Of a DNA stretch of 64,000 nucleotides, positions 43,792 through 52,551 are shown in pieces. The notes under the pieces were generated by a model. The model was not told the DNA's origin. It saw only the letters and a list, made by a program, of their open reading frames with translations, and ran no database searches. The translations under genes and the position numbers were made by a program. The stretch's first letter is position 1. Each line of letters begins with the position of its first letter. Source of the stretch: Sphingobium sp. TCM1 (GTDB taxonomy: Bacteria > Pseudomonadota > Alphaproteobacteria > Sphingomonadales > Sphingomonadaceae); contig NZ_LXVX01000013.1 of NCBI RefSeq assembly GCF_001650725.1, positions 23,508 to 87,507 of the forward strand, in the 5' to 3' direction.

Positions 43792-44862
43792 ATGATCGGC
43801 CGCCTGACCCTGAGCGATTTCCGCAACCATGCGGATGCGCTGATCCTGCCCGATCATGCCTTCATCCTGCTGACCGGCGACAATGGCGCGGGCAAGACCA
43901 ACATATTGGAAGCGGTGTCGATGCTGGCGCCGGGGCGTGGCCTGCGCGGCGCGCCGCTCCGCGCCATGGCGCGGCAGGACGGCGGCGGCGGCTTCGGTGT
44001 CGCGGCCGAGGTCGACGGGGTGGTGCTGGGCACCGGAGTCGCCCCCGCCAGTCCCGACCGGCGGCAGGTGCGGATCGGCGGCGTCGCTTCCTCCGCCAAT
44101 GCGCTGGCCGATCATCTCTCGATCGTCTGGCTCACCCCGGCGATGGACCGGCTGTTCCTCGACAGTCCGGGCGGGCGGCGGCGCTTCCTCGACCGGCTGA
44201 CGCTGGCGCTGCATCCGGGCCATGCCGCGCACAGCGCGCGCTATGATGCGGCGATGCGAGCGCGCAACCGGCTGCTGACCGACGTGCGCCGCGCCGATCC
44301 GGTCTGGCTGACCGCACTGGAAGCGCAGATGGACGAGCATGGTGCGGCGCTTGGCCACGCGCGCGCCGACCTGGTGGCGCGGCTCAACCATGTGCTGGCC
44401 GACCGGCCCGACGAACCCTTCGCCCGGCCGCTGATCGCGATCGAGGGCGACGAGGCGGGCGACGAGCCGCTCGCCCCCCGGCTGGCGCGCGAACGGCGGC
44501 GCGATGCGGCGGCGGGGCGCACCCTGTCCGGCCCGCATCGGCATGACCTCAACGTCACCCATGTCGCCAAGGGGCAGGCGGCCGCCCTCTGTTCGACCGG
44601 GGAGCAGAAGGCGCTGCTGCTCTCGATCCTGCTCGCCCATGCCGCCCTGGTCGCCGCCGACCGGGGACAGCCGCCAGTCCTGCTGCTCGACGAAGTGACG
44701 GCGCATCTCGACCCGTCGCGACGGGCCGCGCTGTTCGACCGTCTGGCCGCGACCGGGGGACAGGTGTGGATGACCGGGACCGAAACCAGCCTTTTCAGCG
44801 ATTTGTCATCCGCCACCCGGCTCACCGTAACCTCCGGACACGTCTTTCGTTCCGCAACATAA
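43792..44862 (+). CDS. recF: DNA replication and repair protein RecF
   Basis: A 356-residue SMC-like ATPase that loads RecA at ssDNA gaps. Walker A is GDNGAGKT (residues 29-36), the ABC signature region is [18 protein letters not shown], and Walker B is [17 protein letters not shown]. The N-terminus [15 protein letters not shown] is typical. The frame opens with a TTG at 43750; the ATG at 43792 fits the family start. In many bacteria recF follows dnaN; here dnaN is about 9.7 kb away. Confidence 0.96.
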   Translation: MIGRLTLSDFRNHADALILPDHAFILLTGDNGAGKTNILEAVSMLAPGRGLRGAPLRAMARQDGGGGFGVAAEVDGVVLGTGVAPASPDRRQVRIGGVASSANALADHLSIVWLTPAMDRLFLDSPGGRRRFLDRLTLALHPGHAAHSARYDAAMRARNRLLTDVRRADPVWLTALEAQMDEHGAALGHARADLVARLNHVLADRPDEPFARPLIAIEGDEAGDEPLAPRLARERRRDAAAGRTLSGPHRHDLNVTHVAKGQAAALCSTGEQKALLLSILLAHAALVAADRGQPPVLLLDEVTAHLDPSRRAALFDRLAATGGQVWMTGTETSLFSDLSSATRLTVTSGHVFRSAT

Positions 44863-44967
44863 CGCATCGACAAAACGACTCGTCGCCCCGCGCTTGTCGG
44901 TTCGTCCGCGCTCTGCCCTAAGAGCCTCAACGGGGTTAAGCTCTTAAAAAGTCGGGGTCGCAATCGG

Positions 44968-45498
44968 ATGTTCGTAAGTCTTCGCGCGGTTTTCGCGGCA
45001 TCTGTCCTTGCACTTTCCACCCTGATCGCCCTCCCCGCCAGCGCCGGCACCTTGCAGTGCGCGCCCTTCGCCCGTCAGGTGTCGGGCATCGACATCCACG
45101 GCAACGCGAACAGCTGGTGGGGCCAGGCCGAAGGTCGCTACGCCCGCGGCCATGAACCGCGCGTCGGCGCCGTTCTGTCCTTCTCGTCCAGCCGTTCGAT
45201 GCCGGTCGGCCATGTCGCCATGGTCAGCAAGGTGGTGAGCGACCGCGAAGTGCTGCTGACCCACGCCAACTGGTCCTATCGCGGCGGCATCGAGCGCGAT
45301 GTCCGCGCCGTCGATGTCTCGCCCAACAATGACTGGACCGACGTGCGCGTATGGTATGGCCCGATCGGTGGCCTGGGGCTGCGCTCCAACCCGGCCAACG
45401 GCTTCATCTATGCCGACGCGCCGAAGGTTTCCGACCAGCCGGTCCGCATCGCATCGGCCGAAACCGCCGGCGGCGCTGCCCTGCGCGCTGCTTTCTAG
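44968..45498 (+). CDS. Secreted CHAP-domain protein 1
   Basis: A 176-residue protein: Sec signal peptide (residues 1-26) and a CHAP (NlpC/P60-like) cysteine amidohydrolase domain. The catalytic residues are likely C31 (LQCAPFAR), H82 (VGHVAMV) and N101 (THANWSY). Such enzymes usually cleave peptidoglycan peptides. There is no cell-wall-binding domain. A paralog starts 78 bases after its stop, sharing WWGQAEGRYARGHEPRVGAV-like sequence (WWDQAEGHYKRGHEPKKGAV there). Confidence 0.92.
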   Translation: MFVSLRAVFAASVLALSTLIALPASAGTLQCAPFARQVSGIDIHGNANSWWGQAEGRYARGHEPRVGAVLSFSSSRSMPVGHVAMVSKVVSDREVLLTHANWSYRGGIERDVRAVDVSPNNDWTDVRVWYGPIGGLGLRSNPANGFIYADAPKVSDQPVRIASAETAGGAALRAAF

Positions 45499-45575
45499 AG
45501 CGTTTACCTTTTCCCAATCATCCCGGTTCTAGGATCGTCCCCGGTGGGGCGATTCTTGACATTGCGGGATCGCAA

Positions 45576-46256
45576 ATGGTTCGAAAGACGATCTGGGCAG
45601 CCGCGTTGCTGCTGTCCGGGCTTATGGCTGCGCCTGCCTTCGGCGCGGCGATGCTGCAATGCGTGCCCTATGCCCGCATCGTGTCGGGCGTGGAGATACG
45701 CGGCGACGCGCTGACCTGGTGGGACCAGGCCGAGGGGCATTACAAGCGCGGCCATGAGCCGAAGAAGGGCGCGGTGCTGGCGTTCCGCCCCCATGGCCCG
45801 ATGACGCTCGGCCATGTCGCCGTGGTCAGCCGGATATTGGACGACCGGCGCGTGCTGATCCGGCACGCCAATTGGTCGGCGCCCGGCGCGATCGAGGAAG
45901 ATGTGCTGGCGATCGACGTATCGGATGACGGCGACTGGAGCCAGGTCCGCGTCTGGCACAGCCCGACCGGGCAAATGGGCGCACGGACCAATCCGACCTA
46001 TGGCTTCATCTATCCCGCCCGGGCGAAGCTGCGCGATTTCACCCCCGACCCGTCGCTGGGCGACAGCGTGCGCTTCGCGACGCTGGGCGGGGATGGATGG
46101 GCCGGCCAGACGGCGCCGGCGGCAAAGGCGCCCCGCCAGACCGCGCCCAGGCTGGAGACCGATCTGCGCGTCGTGGCATTTGCCGACAGCGCCCCGGCGG
46201 AACGGACGCTGAGCGCGATCATCGCCGATGTGAAGCGCGGCACGATGATGAACTGA
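45576..46256 (+). CDS. Secreted CHAP-domain protein 2
   Basis: A 226-residue paralog of the preceding gene. Signal peptide: residues 1-24; catalytic residues C29 (LQCVPYAR), H80 (LGHVAVV) and N99 (RHANWSA). It is longer than protein 1 by about 50 residues at the C-terminus, a basic and Ala/Pro-rich tail (GQTAPAAKAPRQTAPRLE). Probable peptidoglycan amidase or peptidase; the pair looks like a tandem duplication. Confidence 0.9.
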   Translation: MVRKTIWAAALLLSGLMAAPAFGAAMLQCVPYARIVSGVEIRGDALTWWDQAEGHYKRGHEPKKGAVLAFRPHGPMTLGHVAVVSRILDDRRVLIRHANWSAPGAIEEDVLAIDVSDDGDWSQVRVWHSPTGQMGARTNPTYGFIYPARAKLRDFTPDPSLGDSVRFATLGGDGWAGQTAPAAKAPRQTAPRLETDLRVVAFADSAPAERTLSAIIADVKRGTMMN

Positions 46257-46265
46257 AAGAGAAAA

Positions 46266-46286
46266 GGGCGCCCGTCAATGGCGCCC
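46266..46286 (-). terminator. Terminator of the DUF3297 gene
   Basis: GGGCGCC / GGCGCCC with a 7-base loop; on the minus strand it is followed by TTTTCTCTTTC. It lies between the convergent CHAP gene and DUF3297 gene. Confidence 0.75.
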
Positions 46287-46298
46287 CTGTCCCGTCGA

Positions 46299-46574
46299 TT
46301 ATTCGGCGTCGGCGGCCTTGTCCTCGGCGCCTTCGGCCGGCTTCTCGAACCAGGCCTCAACCTCGCCGTTCAGCTTGATCGTCAGCGGATTGCCATGGCG
46401 GTCGCGGGTCTTGCCGGCGGCGACGCGAATCCAGCCTTCGGAAATGCAATATTCCTCCACATCCTTGCGCTCCCGGCCCTTGAAGCGGATGCCGATGCCG
46501 CGCTGAAGCACGTCCATGTCGAAATGGGGGCTGCGCGGATTGGTGGACAGATGGTCGGGAGGCGTATCGCTCAT
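46299..46574 (-). CDS. DUF3297 family protein
   Basis: A 91-residue soluble protein: SDTPPDHLSTNPRSPHFDMD, then LQRGIGIRFKGRERKDVEEYC and GWIRVAAGKTRDRHGNPLTI. This family is widespread in proteobacteria and has no known function. The ATG at 46574 has AAGGAA upstream. It is convergent with the CHAP genes and stands downstream of the protease gene on the same strand. Confidence 0.92.
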   Translation of the reverse strand: MSDTPPDHLSTNPRSPHFDMDVLQRGIGIRFKGRERKDVEEYCISEGWIRVAAGKTRDRHGNPLTIKLNGEVEAWFEKPAEGAEDKAADAE

Positions 46575-46627
46575 GGTCGGATTCCTTGAAATGCTGGGCC
46601 GCGCCTAGCGTCTGCGGCCATGGGTCG

Positions 46628-47470
46628 TCAACCGCCGCGCGGGCCATCGACATCGCAGAAGATGCGCCGGATGACCCCCTGGTCCAGCCAGGCGGCGAAA
46701 CGATTTTCCGCATCGGCGACGCCCGCGAAAGGATAGGCGACCGGGCGCTCGTCGATGGCGCGGCTGGCGCTGGTGAGGCGGGCGACGGCATCGGGCGCCG
46801 TGGTCAGGATGCGGCCGCGCCGGTCGGTCGAAGCGCTGTTGACGCCGATCACATGCCCGTCCTCGGCGAAGATCGGGCCGCCGCTGATGCCCGACAGGGT
46901 GCCGTCGCCCTCCGGGATGCGCGCGCGCTCGGCCCAGGCCAGCACCGGCTGGGTCAGCTCGCTCCGGCCCCGCCGCGCGCTCGCCGCGCCGATCAGTTCC
47001 GATACGACCAGCGTCGGCTCGCCCGCGGGAAAGCCCATATGATAGCCCGGCGTGCCCGGCTGCGGCGTGTGGTCGGACAGGGGCAGAGCATCGGGACTGG
47101 GCAATCCGTCGCGGACCAGCGCGGCGTCCGCCTCCCGGCTTTCGACCACCCGCGACACCGGGCTGGCATAGCGGCCATCCTCCAGCCCGATGCGGTTGCA
47201 GCCATGGGTGACATGCTCGGCGGTCAGCCAGGCGCCGTCCCGGTCGACGGCGAAGGCGGTGCCCATCGAATCGGCCGGGCCGCCGGGCCGGTCCTCGATC
47301 ACGAACTGCTCGTCGCCCCATTGCGGTAGCGGACGGCGCGGCGAACGCGGATCATATTGCTCGACCTGGAGCGGCGGCGCGATGTCCTGCCCGAACCAGA
47401 CGACGAGCAGCAGCGCGCCCAGCGCGAAGGGCAGACAGCCGCACCCTCCCCGCGCCTTGGAACGCGCCAT
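46628..47470 (-). CDS. Trypsin-like serine protease, membrane-anchored
   Basis: A 280-residue S1-fold protease. An N-terminal anchor (residues 13-27, LPFALGALLLVVWFG) would place the protease in the periplasm. The catalytic triad is H86 (TAEHVTHGC), D115 (EADAALV) and S196 (GISGGPIF). No PDZ domain follows, so it is not a typical DegP. It starts 4 bases after the stop of the DUF350 membrane protein and is probably made with it. Confidence 0.9.
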   Translation of the reverse strand: MARSKARGGCGCLPFALGALLLVVWFGQDIAPPLQVEQYDPRSPRRPLPQWGDEQFVIEDRPGGPADSMGTAFAVDRDGAWLTAEHVTHGCNRIGLEDGRYASPVSRVVESREADAALVRDGLPSPDALPLSDHTPQPGTPGYHMGFPAGEPTLVVSELIGAASARRGRSELTQPVLAWAERARIPEGDGTLSGISGGPIFAEDGHVIGVNSASTDRRGRILTTAPDAVARLTSASRAIDERPVAYPFAGVADAENRFAAWLDQGVIRRIFCDVDGPRGG

Positions 47471-47474
47471 CGGT

Positions 47475-47897
47475 TCAGCCCGCCACGGCCGCGGCGGTGA
47501 GGCAGGCGATCGCCGCCTTCATCATGGCCAGGAAGATCGCGGCCGATCGCTCGTTCGCCTCGATCCGGGCGGACAGCGTGCCGAGCAGGAAGTCGACCAG
47601 GCGGAAGGCGATGAGTTGCAGCACCAGCGTGACGCTGCCCCAGATAAGGATGTCCCAGATATTGACCGATCCCGCCAGGCAGAAGCCCAGCGGCACGGCC
47701 AGCCCGATCGCCGCCCCGCCAAGGGAAATGGCCGCGGCCTCGTTCCCGGCGCGGATCAGCGCGAATTCGTCGTGCGGAGTTATCCACAGGTAGATGGCAA
47801 GCGCCGCCAGCCAGACGAGGGTGGCGGTGCCAAGGTGCAGCAGCAGGATGGGCAGGCCGGACAACAGGCTCTGGATCACGGGCATGGGATCGGTCAT
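47475..47897 (-). CDS. DUF350 family inner-membrane protein
   Basis: A 140-residue protein with four predicted helices: LPILLLHLGTATLVWLAALA, ISLGGAAIGLAVPLGFCLAG, IWGSVTLVLQLIAFRLVDFL and the C-terminal IFLAMMKAAIACLTAAAVAG. The paired repeat is typical of DUF350; the function is unknown. It is directly upstream of the trypsin-like protease, with a 4-base gap. The ATG at 47897 lacks a clear ribosome site; ATG 47885 is an alternative. Confidence 0.9.
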   Translation of the reverse strand: MTDPMPVIQSLLSGLPILLLHLGTATLVWLAALAIYLWITPHDEFALIRAGNEAAAISLGGAAIGLAVPLGFCLAGSVNIWDILIWGSVTLVLQLIAFRLVDFLLGTLSARIEANERSAAIFLAMMKAAIACLTAAAVAG

Positions 47898-48012
47898 GCC
47901 GGTGCAATGCCGGAAACCGCCTCCGGGTTCAATCGGCGCACATCATTCCCGGTCGGGCGTGGAGCCGGGACTCGCCTTGGCGCGCCCCGACTCCTCCAAA
48001 CCGACCGAAGCG

Positions 48013-48318
48013 TCAGCGGCAGATCCGCACCCGCACATTGCGGTCGCGATAATAGTCGTAGCGCCAGTCGGTCCAGCAGCGCTGGCGGTAGGCATAGCGC
48101 CGGTCATAGCCGCGATGGCCCCGCCAGTCGCGACGGTCGCCACGCCAGTGCCGCCGGTCGTCCCAGCGACGCCCATCCCAGCGCCGACCTTCCCAGCGAC
48201 CATCCCGATCACCGCGCCAGCCGTCGCGATAGTCGTGGGCCTGGGCCGGAACCGCCGCCGCGCCAAGGCCGGCAGTGGCCAGGGTCAGCGCCGCCACACC
48301 CTTCCAGAAAAATCTCAT
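48013..48318 (-). CDS. Secreted Arg/Trp/Tyr/Asp-rich small protein
   Basis: A 101-residue protein. Signal peptide: residues 1-27 (WKGVAALTLATAGLGAAAVP). The mature part is a low-complexity run of short units such as WRGDRDGRWEGRRWDGRRWD, then RHWRGDRRDWRGHRGYDRRY, ending CWTDWRYDYYRDRNVRVRIC with two Cys. Net charge is strongly positive. Similar proteins occur in sphingomonads, but no function is known to me; it could bind nucleic acid, polysaccharide or metal. The ATG at 48318 has GGAGAGAG upstream. Confidence 0.8.
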   Translation of the reverse strand: MRFFWKGVAALTLATAGLGAAAVPAQAHDYRDGWRGDRDGRWEGRRWDGRRWDDRRHWRGDRRDWRGHRGYDRRYAYRQRCWTDWRYDYYRDRNVRVRICR

Positions 48319-48420
48319 GTCGCTCTCTCCTCTTCCACCCCCGCGCGGGGGCATGAGAGGGAGAATGCGCGTCACCGACTGAACCGGCCGCGAACATGGC
48401 TGTCAGCCATGGTTAAGGGA

Positions 48421-49662
48421 TCAGCGGCCGCGCAGGGCCGCTTCCGCCTCCAGCATATAGTCACGGGTGATCGGCAGGCTGTGGCGGTCGCGCACATACT
48501 GGACCTGGTAATTCACCATGCCGCCATGTTCGAACACGGTCGCCGCGCCGGCCAGGTAGAAGGTCCAGAGGCGGAAGAAACGTTCGTCATAGAGGGCGAC
48601 GATATCGGCCTTGTGCGCCAGGGTCCGCTTGTACCATTCGCGGATGGTCAGGCCATAATGGATGCGCAGCACCTCCACGTCCGTCACCATCAGGCGCGTG
48701 CCCTCGCTGCCGCGGATCATCTCCGACAGGGCCGGGATATAGCCGCCGGGGAAGATATATTTCTGGGTGAAGGCATCGGTGATGCCCGGCCCGTCCACGC
48801 GCCCGATCGTGTGGATCAGCATCACCCCGTCGGGTGCCAGCAAGTCGCGGCACTTGTTGAAGAAGGTGCGGAAATGGGCGGTGCCGACATGCTCGAACAT
48901 GCCGACCGACACGATCCGGTCGAACGGCCCATCCATGTCGCGATAGTCGATCAGCTCGAACCGGACATGATCGGCGACGCCTGCCTCCTCGGCGCGTTGG
49001 CGCGCCACCTTCAGCTGCTCTTCCGACAGGGTGATGCCGGTCACGTCGACGCCGCAGGTGCGGTGGAGGTAGAGCGCCATGCCGCCCCAGCCGCAGCCGA
49101 TGTCCAGCACCTTCATGCCCGGCTTCAGGTGCAGCTTGGCGGCGATATGCGCCTTCTTGTCCTCCTGCGCCTGCTCCAGGCTGATCCCGGCCTCATTGTC
49201 CGCATCGGGATAATAGGCACAGCTATATTGGCGGTCGCGGTCCAGGAACAGGGCGTAGAGCGCGCCCGACAGGTCGTAATGATGGGCGACATTCGCCTTG
49301 GACCGCGACTTGTGGTTGATGCGCCAGAGCTTCTGGCGGACGCTCTTGAAGCTGCGGTTGAGAAAGGACTTGGCGTCGATCGAGCGCCCCTGCTCCCAGG
49401 GATTGTTGGCGCGGATCATGGACACGAATTCCATGATGCCGCCACCCTCTATGCCCACGCGGCCGTCGATCCAGGCTTCGGCCATGCCAAGGCGCGGGTC
49501 GCGGATGATGTCGAGCGGCACGCGCCCGTCCCTGAAACGCAGCGCCAGATTGGGAAAGGCCGGATCGGGCCGACCGACCGTGAAGCTGCCGCCAGTATGA
49601 TAGTGGACCGTCAACTGGCCACGGCGGACCAAATGCTTGAGAACACGTTCAAACAATTTCAT
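48421..49662 (-). CDS. cfa: Cyclopropane-fatty-acyl-phospholipid synthase
   Basis: A 413-residue SAM-dependent enzyme that adds a methylene bridge to unsaturated acyl chains of membrane lipids. An N-terminal lipid-binding domain (residues 1-110) precedes the catalytic domain with the SAM motif VLDIGCGWGGMALYLH, the active-site VTGITLSEEQ, and EHVGTAHFRTFFNKC with a conserved Glu. It also has YSCAYYPDAD with the bicarbonate-binding region before the SAM motif. The length fits the family. It stands alone on the minus strand. Confidence 0.95.
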   Translation of the reverse strand: MKLFERVLKHLVRRGQLTVHYHTGGSFTVGRPDPAFPNLALRFRDGRVPLDIIRDPRLGMAEAWIDGRVGIEGGGIMEFVSMIRANNPWEQGRSIDAKSFLNRSFKSVRQKLWRINHKSRSKANVAHHYDLSGALYALFLDRDRQYSCAYYPDADNEAGISLEQAQEDKKAHIAAKLHLKPGMKVLDIGCGWGGMALYLHRTCGVDVTGITLSEEQLKVARQRAEEAGVADHVRFELIDYRDMDGPFDRIVSVGMFEHVGTAHFRTFFNKCRDLLAPDGVMLIHTIGRVDGPGITDAFTQKYIFPGGYIPALSEMIRGSEGTRLMVTDVEVLRIHYGLTIREWYKRTLAHKADIVALYDERFFRLWTFYLAGAATVFEHGGMVNYQVQYVRDRHSLPITRDYMLEAEAALRGR

Positions 49663-49693
49663 GCCGCCACCCTGTCATGTCGTTTTGCGAGCG

Positions 49694-50440
49694 TCAAATG
49701 CCGGCATACCAGTCATAACCGGCATGGTCCTCCCAATAGCCGCCCTTGCCCTTGCCGATCGCGGCCAGGCTCTCGACCGCCTCGATCCGCATCAGATATT
49801 TGGCCTGCTTGTAGCCCAGTTGCCGCTCGACCCGCAGCCGCAGCGGCGCGCCGTTGGCGACCGACAAGGGCCGGTCGTTGAGCGCGAAGGCGAGGATGGT
49901 CTGCGGGTGAAAGGCGTCGATCAGGTCGATGCTTTCATAATAGGGTTGCCCGCCGCCCATGCTGTCGGCGCAGTGGAAGACCAGATAGCGCGCCCGGTCG
50001 CGCAGCCCGGCACCGTCGAGGATCGTCCCGAGCGGCACCCCCCGCCATTTGCCGATCGCGCTCCAGCCCTCGACGCAGTCATGGCGGGTGATCTGCTCGC
50101 GATGGGGCAGCCGTCGCAAATCCGCCAGCGGCAGCGACAGCGGCCGCGCGACCAGCCCGTCGACCCGCAGCCGCCAGTCGGCGAAGCCGCCGCGCCACAG
50201 CGCCTTGTAGTCCGGCGTGTTCGGATTGGCCGTGCCGTTGGCGCGAAAGACGGGGGATATCTGGTCGGGGCGGAACTCCCGCGCAAGCGCGTCGCGCGCC
50301 ATCAGGCTGCGCTGCGCCCATTTGTGGAAATTCTCGGCCGAGAACAGGGCCTCGCGAAAGCCCTCGTTCCGGGCCAGTCGGTCGCAGCCGGCGAGCGAGG
50401 CGGTGGCCCCCAGCAGCAGCCCGCGGCGGGTGAGGATCAT
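49694..50440 (-). CDS. Tat-exported sulfite-oxidase-fold molybdopterin protein
   Basis: A 248-residue protein with a twin-arginine signal (LTRRGLLLGATASLAG) that ends in a lipobox-like LAGC. The sulfite oxidase catalytic fold is recognised by the molybdenum-ligand Cys in TRHDCVEGWS (C122) and GKWRGVPLGTIL. It resembles MsrP/YedY, which reduces methionine sulfoxide in the periplasm. It overlaps the preceding cytochrome b by four bases (ATGA), so the pair is a unit like MsrPQ, though the cytochrome is not of the MsrQ type. Confidence 0.85.
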   Translation of the reverse strand: MILTRRGLLLGATASLAGCDRLARNEGFREALFSAENFHKWAQRSLMARDALAREFRPDQISPVFRANGTANPNTPDYKALWRGGFADWRLRVDGLVARPLSLPLADLRRLPHREQITRHDCVEGWSAIGKWRGVPLGTILDGAGLRDRARYLVFHCADSMGGGQPYYESIDLIDAFHPQTILAFALNDRPLSVANGAPLRLRVERQLGYKQAKYLMRIEAVESLAAIGKGKGGYWEDHAGYDWYAGI

Positions 50441-51156
50441 CGCCCTTCCCCCGGCAGGCGGTAGCGCCCGGTGATGATCGAGCGCAGTTCGTTCAGCGGT
50501 CCGGCAAGCAGCACCATGAGGATATGGACGAGGAAGAAGGCGACCAGCGCGAAGGCGGCGAGGAAGTGGAGCGACCGCGCCGACTGCCGCCCGCCGAACA
50601 GATCGACCAGCCAGGGCCAGGCCGCGTTCATCCCCGGCGACATGGTAAGGCCAGTCAGGATGACCAGCGGCAGGAGCAGGAAGATCACGCCGATGTAGCT
50701 CGCCTTCTGGAGGATATTGTAGCGCAGCGCCGCGACGCCCGTCGGGAAGCGCAGCCGGGCATGGTCCCTGATGTCCCGCCAGACATGACGCGGCGCCAGT
50801 TCGCCCCTACGAAAGGCGAGGTCGTCGGCGACATGCCGGTTGGCGAGGCTCCACACCATGTAGAGCAGCAGCGCGAAGGCGAAGATCGGCGCGGCGGCCA
50901 GATGCCAGTGGCGCGACAGCGCCAGGCTATAGTGGCCCGGCAAGGTGATCCAGCCGGGAAAACGCTCCAGTTCCAGCCAGGCATGGTCGAAATTGGCGCC
51001 ATAGTGCCCCCAGTAGAGGCGGGGATGCGCGTTGAAGATGCCAAGGCCGCTGGTGAACAGCACATAGAGCAGCAGCGCGTTCAGCCAGTGCCACAGCCGC
51101 GTCGACAGGCGGTGGCGCCTGACGATCATGCCTGCGGTGTCGGGCCGGCTGTCCAT
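50437..51156 (-). CDS. Cytochrome b membrane subunit, partner of the molybdoprotein
   Basis: A 239-residue inner-membrane protein with four main helices and conserved His residues (STRLWHWLNALLLYVLFTSG, LHFLAAFALVAFFLVHILMV), as in cytochrome b561 and formate-dehydrogenase-gamma-like proteins. It would bring electrons from the quinone pool to the Tat-exported oxidoreductase encoded next. Its TGA overlaps that gene's ATG. The ATG at 51156 is acceptable but has no strong ribosome site. Confidence 0.88.
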   Translation of the reverse strand: MDSRPDTAGMIVRRHRLSTRLWHWLNALLLYVLFTSGLGIFNAHPRLYWGHYGANFDHAWLELERFPGWITLPGHYSLALSRHWHLAAAPIFAFALLLYMVWSLANRHVADDLAFRRGELAPRHVWRDIRDHARLRFPTGVAALRYNILQKASYIGVIFLLLPLVILTGLTMSPGMNAAWPWLVDLFGGRQSARSLHFLAAFALVAFFLVHILMVLLAGPLNELRSIITGRYRLPGEGR

Positions 51157-51469
51157 GTCGCGATCCTATCGGATATTTGCCGCCCGTCCATAGGCGTCGC
51201 CGTCGGGCGATCGCAGCACGTGATGTAACCGTTTTGCAACACAAGCATCGAAATTGATTGAAATAAAGATCCGCCCCCTTTGCAACTCTATCTGGCGATC
51301 CTAGATGGCCACTGCGCGGTCATGATGCAGATCGCGCTCTTGGCTCTCAGATAATGGAGAGAAAAGAAGCAGGAGGAATCGTGAGAATAAATTCATGATT
51401 GCTTGGCATCAAACCTGAACGCCGGATTAATACCTAAATCGCGGCGACAAGATAAATATCGAGGACTTT
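51157..51469. other. AT-richer intergenic region before the beta-barrel gene
   Basis: 313 bases without a gene, noticeably more AT-rich than the surroundings (around 51240-51470). It holds the divergent promoters of the cytochrome b operon (left) and the outer-membrane protein gene (right). No clear operator or small RNA could be read. Confidence 0.5.
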
Positions 51470-51979
51470 ATGAAGACTGTGATTTTCGCAGCGATTGCTG
51501 CTGCCACCGTTGTTTCGGCTCCTGCCTTCGCTCAGGACGCTGCGCCCTTCACCGGGCCGCGCGCGGGCGTGACCATGGGCTATGACAAGATCGGCGGCGA
51601 AGAAGGTTTCGCCTACGGCGTCACCGCCGGTTACGACCTGGCCCTCGCGCCGCGCATCGTCGGCGGCGTCGAAGTCAGCCTGGGCGACAGCACCGTCGAT
51701 GACAGCGGCCTGGATGTCAGCCGCGATCTGGCTGCCTCGCTGCGCGCCGGCTATGTCGTGACCCCGCGCGTCCTGGCCTTCGGCAAGGTCGGCTATGCCA
51801 CGACCCGTTTCGAGGTCGCCGGTGACGGCGCCGCTCTCGAAGGCGTGCGCTACGGCGGTGGTCTGGAATTCGCCGCGACCCCGAACACCTACATCTCGGC
51901 TGAATATCAGCGCACCGAATATGAGCAGAACATCGGCGGCCGCGATGCCGCGATGGTCGGCGTCGGCTTCCGTTTCTGA
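51470..51979 (+). CDS. Outer-membrane beta-barrel (opacity/porin-like) protein
   Basis: A 169-residue protein with a Sec signal peptide ending AFA-Q (residue 21) and an eight-stranded barrel pattern of alternating residues: GPRAGVTMGYDKIGG, VTAGYDLALAPRIVGGVEVS, SLRAGYVVTPRVLAFGKVGY and the final MVGVGFRF with a C-terminal Phe needed for BAM assembly. Upstream DNA is AT-rich, as often in well-expressed porin-like genes. A strong hairpin follows it. The function is not known. Confidence 0.9.
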   Translation: MKTVIFAAIAAATVVSAPAFAQDAAPFTGPRAGVTMGYDKIGGEEGFAYGVTAGYDLALAPRIVGGVEVSLGDSTVDDSGLDVSRDLAASLRAGYVVTPRVLAFGKVGYATTRFEVAGDGAALEGVRYGGGLEFAATPNTYISAEYQRTEYEQNIGGRDAAMVGVGFRF

Positions 51980-52016
51980 TCAAGCCTTTCTGATCCCTCT
52001 CAAGATCAGGTAAAGC

Positions 52017-52046
52017 GAAGGGCGGTCCTGCGAGGGGCCGCCCTTC
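52017..52046. terminator. Bidirectional hairpin between convergent genes
   Basis: GAAGGGCGG / CCGCCCTTC with a 12-base loop, between the barrel gene and the convergent 140-residue gene whose TAG starts 3 bases later. There is no long T-run, but the position is typical. Confidence 0.6.
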
Positions 52047-52048
52047 TG

Positions 52049-52471
52049 CTATGCGGGAAGCGCCATCCGGTCCGGCGCCACCCATTCCCGCCGCGCCGCC
52101 GCCGACATCAGGCGGTCCTGCGACCAGTAACCGAACAGCCAGTCCTTGTCGCCAAGCGGCGAGGCCATCAGCGCGGAATGGGCGCAAGCCGGCGTCACAT
52201 CGCGCGGCAGACTGGCCAGCAGGCAACGCGCCATGTGCAGCGACGCCTGGGTAATCGTCTCATGATAGCCGGCCGTGTCACTGTTCACCCCGCCCACGCT
52301 TTCATTGTAGCGGCGGATCATGTCCGGCATGTCCTGCTCGGGCTGCACATCGGGCCGCCTGAGCATCAGCCAGAGCGCGGTCGCGAAGTGCGCTTCATGG
52401 GTCCAGCGCGCCTTGGGCAGGGTGCAGGCCAGAAAGTCCTGCGCCAGCCGGTCGATCTCGTCGTCGGTCAT
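52049..52471 (-). CDS. Conserved-looking protein of unknown function (140 aa)
   Basis: A 140-residue soluble protein: TDDEIDRLAQDFLACTLPKA, RWTHEAHFATALWLMLRRPD, then GVNSDTAGYHETITQASLHM and FGYWSQDRLMSAAARREWV. His and Trp positions look conserved and could bind a metal, but no family is recalled with certainty. The TTG 15 bases upstream is also in frame; the ATG at 52471 has AAAGAGACG before it. A terminator hairpin of rlmN lies directly upstream (52485-52514), so its own promoter or read-through is needed. Confidence 0.8.
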   Translation of the reverse strand: MTDDEIDRLAQDFLACTLPKARWTHEAHFATALWLMLRRPDVQPEQDMPDMIRRYNESVGGVNSDTAGYHETITQASLHMARCLLASLPRDVTPACAHSALMASPLGDKDWLFGYWSQDRLMSAAARREWVAPDRMALPA

Positions 52472-52484
52472 CGTCTCTTTCCCC

Positions 52485-52514
52485 AAAAGAAAACCCCGCC
52501 GTTTCGGGCGGGGT
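52485..52514 (-). terminator. Rho-independent terminator of rlmN
   Basis: ACCCCGCC-CGAAAC-GGCGGGGT on the minus strand, followed by TTTCTTTT. It is 37 bases after the rlmN stop and only about 14 bases before the start codon of the next gene. Confidence 0.85.
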
Positions 52515-52551
52515 CTCGTCTGCGCTTCACGCGCCTGTCGTCAGCCCCGGA

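Noticed and set aside
47780..47788. A single TTATCCACA match
   Set aside because: Lies inside the DUF350 gene with no other boxes nearby; expected by chance.
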